From: JACPRB01 sp964468745
GTDB lineage: Bacteria; Planctomycetota; MHYJ01; JACPRB01
Direction of reading: 5' to 3'
NCBI GenBank assembly: GCA_964468745.1
Contig: CAYXVY010000077.1
Coordinates: forward strand, 1 to 12,731
Length of the DNA: 12,731 nucleotides
The notes below the pieces were generated by a model. That model saw only the letters and a list, made by a program, of their open reading frames with translations, was not told the DNA's origin and searched no databases. This document shows, one piece after another, positions 7,384 through 12,731 of this stretch. Numbering within the stretch: the first letter of the stretch is position 1; each line of letters begins with the position of its first letter. The position numbers were made by a program, and so were the translations under genes.

Positions 7384-7389
7384 TATAAT
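7384..7389 (+). promoter_or_regulatory. Extended -10 promoter element (TGCTATAAT) for the zinc-finger gene
   Basis: A perfect TATAAT with upstream TG (TGCTATAAT, 7381-7389) lies between the divergent kinase and zinc-finger genes. No good -35 is present, as is tolerated with extended -10 promoters. The expected transcription start is about 7395-7398, only a few bases before the ATG at 7400, and would exclude the ATG at 7388, which lies inside the -10 box. Confidence 0.5.
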
Positions 7390-7399
7390 GCGCCCCACG

Positions 7400-8569
7400 A
7401 TGGAGCTCCCGAACGACTGGCGCAAGGCGCTAACGGCCTTCAACACTCGGCTCAGGGACGTCACCTCCGACGTGACAGGGCGCGGCCTCGACAAGCTGAC
7501 CGAGGATCTCGAGGATCTCGTCGTCTCCGTGTGGACGATCGAGAACCAAGGCGTCCTGCGGCACGCTGTCGACGACAAGCCCGTCGTGAACCGCTTCGCG
7601 GACGCGTTCACCACGCCGCTCCATCGAATTGCGCCGCCTCCTCCGAAGAAGATCAAGCTCAACGCACCGATGCGGAAGGGTATGGCGCTGTCCGAGGCCG
7701 GCGCGGTGCGCGGGATCGACGCGATCATGCTGATCCGCGCTCTCGTGGAGATCGGCAACTACACGAATCAGCCGGACAAGCATCGCGAGCAGCTCATCTT
7801 GATCATGGACGACTGGCGACGCCTCCTTTTCGAGTCGGCAAAAATCACGTCGTTCGACAAGTTTCGCCAGCTCGCCGCGGGCGAGCCTCCGTGGGCGTCG
7901 CGCATCCCGCACGTCCGATTCGCCCGCAAGGCGATCATCCAACTCCTCGAGGCCGTGGCGAAGTGGCGCGCCGACAAGATCACGCCGGTCCCGAGCGTCT
8001 CGATGATCGCGTGCCAGGGCTGCGGCCGCTTCGACGGCCGTGAACGCGTGCGCTGCCACGTCTGCCAGAACCTCTACTGCGGCAAGTGCCTCGCGCGCAC
8101 CGCGGAACTGTGCCTGTCCGACTATGTCGTGCGCTATCGCCCGCTGTCCGTGGACACGCGGACGGGGCTGGAGAGCGCGGCTCGCGGCGTGTGCAAGAGC
8201 AACCGCCTCGACGAATTCACGCGCAATGCCGCCTTCGTGCGCGCGCTCGCGGAAAGCGGCGTCAACGTCGTCTTCCAGGACCAGGCGGCCAGTGACGGCG
8301 AGGAGAGTACCGACAACAAGGGCAAGATCACGCTACGGGTGCCCGACCGCGAGAATGCGACCACGAAGAAGGCGCTGTTCTCGGCCTTCGCACGCTGTCA
8401 CCTGCGGTCGAACGAGCTGGACCTGAATCCGGAGCACATCGCGTATTACGTCGATACGTGCCTCGGAATGCAGATCGAACAGCTGCTGAAGAACTCGCAA
8501 CCCCCGGCGACCGAAAACTCCCCACTCCCAATTCCCAGCTCCCAATCGACGCCCCTGTCGACCACGTAG
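7400..8569 (+). CDS. Uncharacterised protein with central treble-clef/RING-like zinc finger
   Basis: 389 residues from ATG 7400; I do not recognise the family. An in-frame ATG at 7388 overlaps the TATAAT box and would add four residues. No Shine-Dalgarno precedes either start. The N-terminal ~200 residues are helical and charged (LDKLTEDLEDLVVSVW; LILIMDDWRRLLFES). Residues 205-238 hold C-x2-C-x10-C-x2-C-x4-C-x2-C-x7-C (CQGC, CHVCQNLYCGKC), an arrangement seen in FYVE/RING-type treble clefs. The remainder (ESGVNVVFQDQ ... KITLRVPDREN) looks like an alpha/beta domain. The last ~17 residues, rich in Pro/Ser/Thr, are encoded by a heptamer-repeat array and look like an add-on tail. There is no signal peptide or membrane span. 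Divergent orientation to the kinase suggests a shared control region; a role as partner or substrate of the kinase is speculation. Confidence 0.8.
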   Translation: MELPNDWRKALTAFNTRLRDVTSDVTGRGLDKLTEDLEDLVVSVWTIENQGVLRHAVDDKPVVNRFADAFTTPLHRIAPPPPKKIKLNAPMRKGMALSEAGAVRGIDAIMLIRALVEIGNYTNQPDKHREQLILIMDDWRRLLFESAKITSFDKFRQLAAGEPPWASRIPHVRFARKAIIQLLEAVAKWRADKITPVPSVSMIACQGCGRFDGRERVRCHVCQNLYCGKCLARTAELCLSDYVVRYRPLSVDTRTGLESAARGVCKSNRLDEFTRNAAFVRALAESGVNVVFQDQAASDGEESTDNKGKITLRVPDRENATTKKALFSAFARCHLRSNELDLNPEHIAYYVDTCLGMQIEQLLKNSQPPATENSPLPIPSSQSTPLSTT

Positions 8570-8660
8570 AACTCGCAAAGCGACGAGCCTTCTACCTCAC
8601 CGGATCCGGAGGTCTGTTTTCGACCAGAGTGGCACCCTTCGGAGTTGGAAGTTGGGAGTA
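8516..8660. repeat. Inverted heptamer-repeat element (NNCTCCC arms) between convergent genes
   Basis: The left arm (8516-8543) is four consecutive 7-mers: AACTCCC, CACTCCC, AATTCCC, AGCTCCC. The right arm (8640-8660) is three 7-mers in the opposite orientation: CGGAGTT, GGAAGTT, GGGAGTA, perhaps decaying further to 8673. The core is 96 bp (8544-8639). The left arm lies inside the 3' end of the zinc-finger gene; the right arm ends 11 bp before the stop codon of the facing gene. The arms would form an imperfect stem and could stop transcription from both sides. Confidence 0.75.
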
Positions 8661-8671
8661 CCGATTCAGAA

Positions 8672-9046
8672 TTAGACTTCGCGCTCGGCCTTCCGAATGG
8701 CTTCCACCAGCTTCTCGCGCAGGCTCTTGTGCGAACGCTGAAAGTCCGGCGACCCCGGCGTCAGCTTCTGCTCGCGCGCGACGTAATTGACGCCGTACAG
8801 CTGCCAGCGGACCAGCGCCTCCACGAGCGCGTCATGCTTGCGCGTGCCGCTCTCGCCGTTGAAGGCATGCGCCAGCGCTTCACGCATGAGTTCGTGCCCC
8901 CGGGCCGCATCTCCTCGCTGGGCCATACGCTTGATCGTGCCCCGGCCCGCGCAGACTCCGCACTTCGGCGCGCCCGGATGCACGTGCCGGCACCACCAGC
9001 ACTCGATGATGACGCCTTCTTCCACCAAACCCACTGAACTCACCAT
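8672..9046 (-). CDS. Small uncharacterised zinc-ribbon protein
   Basis: 124 residues from ATG at 9044-9046, chosen because GAGGTG precedes it by 9 nt; a TTG start at 9079 is possible but has no such support. Residues 16-32 hold C-x2-C-x9-C-x2-C followed by AGRGT, like half of a DnaJ-type zinc ribbon (CWWCRHVHPGAPKCGVCAG). The rest is helical and basic (residues 48-124), with GHELMREALAHAF and HKSLREKLVEAIRKAEREV. No signal peptide. It converges on the treble-clef zinc-finger gene, separated by the heptamer-repeat element. I do not recognise a named family; an RNA- or protein-binding adaptor is plausible but unproven. Confidence 0.65.
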   Translation of the reverse strand: MVSSVGLVEEGVIIECWWCRHVHPGAPKCGVCAGRGTIKRMAQRGDAARGHELMREALAHAFNGESGTRKHDALVEALVRWQLYGVNYVAREQKLTPGSPDFQRSHKSLREKLVEAIRKAEREV

Positions 9047-9093
9047 ACACGGCATCACCTCACTTGTGAAGGGGCTCAATTCAAAATTGGCAC

Positions 9094-9128
9094 GTTACCG
9101 GGCAGTGCATCGGCTACCGGCCGGTAAC
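9094..9128. promoter_or_regulatory. Candidate operator: TACCGG half-sites and a 12-bp palindrome
   Basis: TACCGGCCGGTA (9115-9126) is a perfect 12-bp palindrome, and a further TACCGG half-site lies at 9096-9101, so GTTACCGG (9094-9101) also forms an inverted repeat with CCGGTAAC (9121-9128). The site lies between divergent genes, 48 bp upstream of the zinc-ribbon start and about 190 bp upstream of the lipoprotein start. Confidence 0.4.
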
Positions 9129-9316
9129 ACCGATCCGCGTCTCCTTGCGTGCAATCGAGGGCATGCCGTTTGCTCCCCTGAGACGATCCGGCCGAAGCAG
9201 GCGGATGGAGCACGAAGCGGATCGCCCGCCATCATCGAATCATCCTATCGATGCCCCACCAGACGCCGCAGGTGAAGCCGGGGTGGATCGCCAGGGACAG
9301 TCTTCGGGGAGGCTTC

Positions 9317-9871
9317 ATGCGCAGGACCTCGACCCGGCTCATCGTCTGCCTGCTGTTCGCGATGACCATCGCCTGCGGATCCGACGACCTGCCCCTGGGG
9401 GTCGGCATCGATATCGCAAGCACGCCCCCGGAACCGTCCCTGCCCTTCGCACCCACGCCGCCGCCCGTGCCGCCTCTGATCCTCTCGACGGACGAGTGCT
9501 CTGAACACTTGAAGGCCCTCTATGAGGCCCTGCTGGTTTACAAAGCGACGTACGGCTCCCTTCCGCACGAGACCGGCGGCAGCTTCCTGATCAAGCTCGC
9601 GCTCGTTTCGCCGGCGCTTCTGAGCCTGGACAGTCCGCTCTACGATTGCCCGCTCTCATCCACGCCGCCTGCTCCGGGCGCCACCCAATTCCGCGGACCC
9701 AGCAGCGACGCCAATTTCTTCAAGGATCTCGATCCGATTGCGGCCGACGAGATCTCGGCCCACGGGACCCCCGAGACGTACATCAACGTGCTGCTGAAGG
9801 ACGGGAGAGTCGTGCGAGCCGATTATCTGTCCTACTACTGGATCGTGGCCGCAACGATGACCACACCCTAG
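9317..9871 (+). CDS. Lipoprotein with pseudopilin-like (DUF1559/H-X-DG-like) domain
   Basis: 184 residues. The start ATG at 9317 is preferred over an upstream in-frame ATG (9251) because GGGGAGG (9306-9312) precedes it and it yields a signal peptide: Arg-rich n-region, hydrophobic core, then TIAC with C20 as the likely lipidated residue. Residues 21-57 are a Pro-rich, low-complexity linker. Residues 61-113 (C61, LKALYEALLVYKATYGSLP, later YDCP with C111) follow the 'C..L..L..AL..Y...YG.LP ... CP' layout of pseudopilin globular domains. Residues ~143-168 (AADEISAHG ... INVLLKDGRVV) resemble the His...DG.V ending of DUF1559-type pseudopilins. The prepilin N-terminal helix is absent, replaced by lipidation. 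Lipobox position -3 is Thr, which is unusual. Function unknown. Confidence 0.75.
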   Translation: MRRTSTRLIVCLLFAMTIACGSDDLPLGVGIDIASTPPEPSLPFAPTPPPVPPLILSTDECSEHLKALYEALLVYKATYGSLPHETGGSFLIKLALVSPALLSLDSPLYDCPLSSTPPAPGATQFRGPSSDANFFKDLDPIAADEISAHGTPETYINVLLKDGRVVRADYLSYYWIVAATMTTP

Positions 9872-9906
9872 CGGACTCCGAACACCGGATGTAGAGTGCC
9901 CCACCA

Positions 9907-10935
9907 ATGGTGGGCCACCGCATCCTGAAGGCCGCGCGGCGCGAGCCGGTCGACCGCACCCCCGTCTGGTTCATGCGGCAGGCCGGCCGGTACATGCCCG
10001 AGTACCGCGAGATCCGCAAGAAGCATTCGATCCTCGAGATCTGCACGAGGCCGGACGTCGCGGCCGAGGTCAGCATGCTGCCTCCCAAGCTGCTCCCCGG
10101 GCTCGACGCCGCGATCATCTTCTCGGACATCCTCCTGCTGCTGCGACCGATGGGGATTCAGATCGAGTTCATCCAGGCAGAAGGCCCCGCGATCATGAAT
10201 CCGGTCCAGGCCGACGCGGACATCGACGCGCTTCGCCCCGTCGATCCGACAAGCCTCGCGCCGACCTATGAGTCCATCCGCATCGTGCGACGAGAGCTAG
10301 ACGGCAAGATGCCCCTCATCGGCTTCGCCGGCGCCCCGTTCACGCTCGCGAGTTACGCCATCGAGGGGGGCTCCTCGCGGAATTACCTCAAGACCAAGGC
10401 GATCATGCTCACGCCCTCGTGGGCGCGGCTCATGACGAAGCTCGCCGACGCCGTCATCGTTCACCTCAAGGCGCAGATCGATGCGGGCGCCGAGATGGTT
10501 CAGCTCTTCGACAGCTGGGCGGGCGCGCTCGGGGTCGAGGATTACCGCGACTTCGTCCTTCCCTACTCGAAGCGCGTGCTCGACGGCGTGCGCGGCCGCG
10601 TGCCCGTCGTGCACTTCGCGACCGAAGGGGGCGGGCTGCTGGAGCTCATGGCGCAGGCAGGGGGAGACGTGATCGGCGTCGACTGGCGCGTGCCGCTCGA
10701 CGTCGCATGGTCGCGCATCGGCGATCGCGCGATCCAGGGCAACCTCGATCCCGCGACTCTGATGGCTCCCCGCGAAGCGCTGCTGCGTCGCGTCGACGAC
10801 GTGCTTGCGCGAGCCGGCAACCGCCCCGGGCACATCTTCAACCTCGGCCACGGCGTGCTCCCCGAGACGTCGATCGAGAATGTGGCCGCGGTCATCGAGC
10901 ACGTTCACTCGCGTACCTCGACAGATCAAAGATGA
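9907..10935 (+). CDS. hemE: Uroporphyrinogen III decarboxylase
   Basis: 342 residues, full family length, cytoplasmic. It decarboxylates the four acetate side chains of uroporphyrinogen III to give coproporphyrinogen III. Family signatures are all visible: VDRTPVWFMRQAGRYMPEYR (15-34) with substrate-binding R24 and R28, AAIIFSDILL with catalytic D74, GFAGAPFTLASY (139-150), FDSWAG (201-206), and FNLGHGVLPET with H315. The ATG at 9907 places the conserved block at the normal distance from the N-terminus; no strong Shine-Dalgarno is evident. The stop TGA (10933-10935) is formed by the second unit of a heptamer-repeat array, so the last three or so residues are repeat-derived. A ferrochelatase gene follows 132 bp downstream on the same strand, with the repeat element in between. 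Confidence 0.97.
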   Translation: MVGHRILKAARREPVDRTPVWFMRQAGRYMPEYREIRKKHSILEICTRPDVAAEVSMLPPKLLPGLDAAIIFSDILLLLRPMGIQIEFIQAEGPAIMNPVQADADIDALRPVDPTSLAPTYESIRIVRRELDGKMPLIGFAGAPFTLASYAIEGGSSRNYLKTKAIMLTPSWARLMTKLADAVIVHLKAQIDAGAEMVQLFDSWAGALGVEDYRDFVLPYSKRVLDGVRGRVPVVHFATEGGGLLELMAQAGGDVIGVDWRVPLDVAWSRIGDRAIQGNLDPATLMAPREALLRRVDDVLARAGNRPGHIFNLGHGVLPETSIENVAAVIEHVHSRTSTDQR

Positions 10936-11058
10936 GAGATGAAAGATGAGAGATGAAAGAAGGAGAATTCCCCACCGGCTCTCATCGCAAGGCACGACAC
11001 GTCAGAGCGTGCTGATGCATCTCCCCCTCTCATCTTTGATCTTTCATCTTTCATCTTT
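10924..11058. repeat. Inverted heptamer-repeat element (GATSARA arms) between hemE and hemH
   Basis: The left arm (10924-10958) is five perfectly phased 7-mers: GATCAAA, GATGAGA, GATGAAA, GATGAGA, GATGAAA. The right arm (11028-11058) is four units in the opposite orientation: TCTCATC, TTTGATC, TTTCATC, TTTCATC, then TTT. The core is 69 bp (10959-11027). The left arm begins inside hemE and supplies its stop codon; the right arm ends 9 bp before the hemH ATG, occupying the usual ribosome-binding-site zone. The arms could pair over about 28-30 bp as RNA or cruciform DNA. Confidence 0.88.
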
Positions 11059-11067
11059 ACGCTCGCC

Positions 11068-11898
11068 ATGAAAACCGGCGTGGTTCTCATGGCCCATGGG
11101 ACACCCGACTCGCTCGACGACATGGAAGCGTATCTGCTCCGCGTCATGCGCGGGCGCGTCGCCAAACCAGAGTTCGTCGCCGAGATCAAGCGACGGTACT
11201 CATTGATCGGAGGACGCTCTCCGCTGACGGACATCACGCGCGCGCAGGCAGAGGCGTTGTCCAAGCGGCTCGGCTTGCCCGTCGCCGTGGGGACGCTGCA
11301 CTGGACACCGACGATCGCGGAAGCGGTCGCGTCGCTTAAGGTCGATCGCATCGTCGGCATTGTTGCGGCGCCTCACTGCGCCCCGATTACGACGAATCAC
11401 TATCGCCAAGCCCTGCCCGAGGGTGCCGCGTTCATCGAGAGCTGGCACCTGCAGCCGTCCTTCATCGAGGCGTGGGCCAATCGCGTGCGCGGCGCGGAGT
11501 TCGTCCTCTTCACCGCTCACAGCGTGCCCATCGAGACTGCGGGCACGTATCCGGCGCAGCTGCAGGAGACGGTGAAGGCGATCGCGGCGAAGGCGGGGCT
11601 TGCGAAGTTCGACTTCGCCTACCAGAGCCGCAGTCCAAGCCCGATCCCGTGGCTTGAGCCGGACGTCGAGGCGAAGATCGACGAGTTGCACGCGAACGAC
11701 GTCGAGCGGTTTCTGGTCGCGCCCATCGGCTTCGTCAGCGACAACGTCGAGATTCTCTACGACCTCGACCGCCTGCACGCGGAACACGCGTACCGTTTGC
11801 GCCTGAAGTGGTCGCGTGCGCCGATGCTCAACGACGACCCGCTGCTGATCGAGGCGCTTACTTCAGCGATATCAGGCCGTCTTCAAGCCACTCGCTGA
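11068..11898 (+). CDS. hemH: Ferrochelatase, Bacillus CpfC-like (coproporphyrin-type) form
   Basis: 276 residues, shorter than the usual ~310-340. It inserts Fe2+ into a porphyrin. The N-terminus (LMAHGTP ... MRGR ... IKRRYSLIGGRSPLTDIT) follows the Bacillus-type layout, MAYGTP ... RRGR ... LKDRYEAIGGISPL, rather than the proteobacterial one. H151 (TAHSVP) and E228 (GFVSDNVEILYDLD) match the catalytic His and Glu. With this type the substrate is probably coproporphyrin III (cpfC; route finished by ChdC/HemQ), consistent with hemE upstream; this is inference. Position 10 is His where Bacillus and Listeria enzymes have a Tyr that contacts the iron. There is no Shine-Dalgarno: repeat sequence fills that zone. 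The 3' end overlaps the opposite-strand SUKH gene by 41 bp. Confidence 0.93.
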   Translation: MKTGVVLMAHGTPDSLDDMEAYLLRVMRGRVAKPEFVAEIKRRYSLIGGRSPLTDITRAQAEALSKRLGLPVAVGTLHWTPTIAEAVASLKVDRIVGIVAAPHCAPITTNHYRQALPEGAAFIESWHLQPSFIEAWANRVRGAEFVLFTAHSVPIETAGTYPAQLQETVKAIAAKAGLAKFDFAYQSRSPSPIPWLEPDVEAKIDELHANDVERFLVAPIGFVSDNVEILYDLDRLHAEHAYRLRLKWSRAPMLNDDPLLIEALTSAISGRLQATR

Positions 11899-12256
11899 AC
11901 GACTTCGCTTCGACGAAGACGTCCTCCCAAAGGCTGCTGCTCAGGCCGATGCTGACGATCACGGGCTCCTCGCCGCGGAAGTCGAACGCGTAGACGAGAA
12001 ACCCCTCGTTGGCGATGGCGAGGAGGCCCGGGAAGTTGGTGACAACCTTGTAGGTTTCGTTGAAGCGCTGGACCTCGTCGAGCGACATGAGACCGCGGTA
12101 CCGGCTCCCGTTGGAGATGCCGAAGAACTCGCGGTAATCGTGCGGCAGGTGGACGTCATACCGACTCTCGACATTCAGAAGCTGGATCGTGGATGCGGGA
12201 ATGCTCGGCTTCCAGCCGCGCCCCATGAGCGCCTGAACGATTTCGTCGATCGACAT
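11858..12256 (-). CDS. SMI1/KNR4 (SUKH) family protein
   Basis: 132 residues from ATG 12254-12256; a GTG two codons upstream (12262) is an alternative, with GGTGG preceding both. The family pattern is clear: helix, then LNVESRYDVHLPHDYREFFGISNG-type motif at residues 27-50, a strand segment LLAIANEGFLVYAFDF (78-93), EEPVIVSIG (96-104), and a C-terminal AKSFSEWLED helix. SUKH proteins commonly act as immunity proteins against polymorphic nuclease or deaminase toxins, or as regulators in eukaryotes. No toxin, VgrG or secretion gene is adjacent, so immunity cannot be assumed. It overlaps hemH tail to tail by 41 bp and is divergent from the ECF sigma factor gene. Cytoplasmic. Confidence 0.88.
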   Translation of the reverse strand: MSIDEIVQALMGRGWKPSIPASTIQLLNVESRYDVHLPHDYREFFGISNGSRYRGLMSLDEVQRFNETYKVVTNFPGLLAIANEGFLVYAFDFRGEEPVIVSIGLSSSLWEDVFVEAKSFSEWLEDGLISLK

Positions 12257-12326
12257 TCCCACTTGTCCACCGTAGCCTTCCCAAGATCCTCCTGCGCCAG
12301 AACGGACGGCGAAGGAGGACAGCCCA

Positions 12327-12353
12327 ATTATAGCGGGGCTCGGGTTGTGACAA
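12327..12353 (-). promoter_or_regulatory. Candidate sigma-70-type promoter for the SUKH gene
   Basis: On the minus strand, TTGTCA (12348-12353) matches five of six -35 consensus bases and TATAAT (12327-12332) is a perfect -10. The 15-bp spacer is shorter than the optimal 17. Transcription would start near 12320, leaving a ~65-nt leader before the SUKH start. Confidence 0.45.
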
Positions 12354-12368
12354 TTGTTGCGAATTGTC
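12349..12368. promoter_or_regulatory. Inverted repeat, candidate operator
   Basis: GACAATT (12349-12355) and AATTGTC (12362-12368) are perfect reverse complements around 6 bp. The repeat overlaps the putative -35 of the SUKH gene and lies 40 bp upstream of the divergent sigma factor ATG, so one dimeric regulator could act on both. Confidence 0.45.
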
Positions 12369-12407
12369 GTGTTCTCGGCGCAAGCAGGTCATCTAGTAGA
12401 TAGGAGT

Positions 12408-12731
12408 ATGGATCCCGCACGCGAGCTTGAGTGCGTGCGTCGCGCGCAGTCGGGAGACCGCGCGGCGTACGAGGAGTTGATCCGGGCGTACGCTCGGATG
12501 GTGTGGGCCTGTGTCTACGGGCTGGTGCGAGATGCCACGTGGACCGAGGATCTCGTGCAAGACACGTTCATGAAGGCGTGGCAGTCGATCAAGGAGATGC
12601 AGGAGCCGGCGGCGTTTCGCGGCTGGCTGCTGACGACGGCGCGTCGCCTCGCCTGGCGGCACGCGGAGGTGTCCGGACGTCCGCTACCCCCGCCCGTTGC
12701 GCCAGAGGAATCGCGCGATCCTGAAGATGCG
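12408..12731 (+). CDS. ECF-type RNA polymerase sigma factor (3' end outside window)
   Basis: The frame is open to the last base; 108 residues are visible and the sigma-4 DNA-binding domain lies beyond the window. Residues 5-30 (ELECVRRAQSGDRAAYEELIRAY) are the usual ECF N-terminus, and 31-60 (MVWACVYGLVRDATWTEDLVQDTFMKAWQS) is region 2, where the DLVQDTFMKAW segment binds core polymerase and the -10 element. PAAFRGWLLTTARRLAWRH (67-85) completes region 2.4. From ~88 a Pro-rich linker begins. The ATG at 12408 fits the family start, but the AGGAG (12402-12406) is only one base away, an abnormally short spacing. No anti-sigma gene is visible upstream; one may follow downstream, outside the window. 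Confidence 0.92.
   Translation, partial: MDPARELECVRRAQSGDRAAYEELIRAYARMVWACVYGLVRDATWTEDLVQDTFMKAWQSIKEMQEPAAFRGWLLTTARRLAWRHAEVSGRPLPPPVAPEESRDPEDA

Noticed and set aside
9088..9106. Possible sigma-54 promoter starting TGGCACG
   Set aside because: The GC of the -12 element would be two bases too far from the GG of the -24 element, and the TTGC core is absent.
9251..9316. Upstream in-frame start for the lipoprotein
   Set aside because: It would bury the signal peptide 22 residues into the protein, whereas the ATG at 9317 has a GGGGAGG ribosome binding site.
10924..11058. CRISPR array
   Set aside because: Units are 7 bp, contiguous and in inverted groups, without spacers of uniform length.

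Overview
This is a GC-rich (roughly 60-65%) chromosomal window from a deep-branching, probably Gram-negative bacterium. The M28 peptidases with an RGPW motif and fused PDZ domain, the kinase with zinc ribbon and WxxL(K/x)PxxL-type C-terminal domain, and the pseudopilin-like H...DG tail all favour Planctomycetota, with Acidobacteriota as the main alternative. This placement is inference: there is no rRNA or other marker gene. I see no phage, IS element, CRISPR array or tRNA.

Layout. (1) 1-2927: two tandem secreted M28 zinc peptidases with C-terminal PDZ domains; the first is cut by the window edge, and they share near-identical nucleotide blocks. (2) 2928-3366: a 439-bp gene-free stretch full of palindromes, leading into a DUF3102-like DNA-binding protein (3367-4095). 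(3) 4201-7358, minus strand: a two-gene operon with a 4-base ATGA overlap, encoding a multidomain Ser/Thr kinase and an alkaline-phosphatase-superfamily protein with altered metal-ligand positions. (4) 7400-8569 plus: an unrecognised treble-clef zinc-finger protein transcribed divergently from the kinase, perhaps as a leaderless mRNA; convergent to it is a small zinc-ribbon protein (8672-9046). (5) 9317-9871: a lipoprotein with a pseudopilin-like globular domain. (6) 9907-11898: hemE and a Bacillus-type hemH/cpfC, consistent with the coproporphyrin-dependent heme route. (7) 11858-12256 minus: a SUKH (SMI1/KNR4) protein overlapping the hemH end. (8) 12408-end: an ECF sigma factor cut by the window edge.

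The most unusual structure is a recurring intergenic architecture: arrays of degenerate 7-bp repeats in inverted orientation, in three gene junctions (1251-1290, 8516-8660, 10924-11058). The two large copies use unrelated heptamers (NNCTCCC and GATSARA), but share the 7-bp period, inverted arms, a 69-96 bp core, and a left arm that runs into the 3' end of the upstream gene, supplying its stop codon or C-terminal tail. The shared design without shared sequence is what makes it worth following up.
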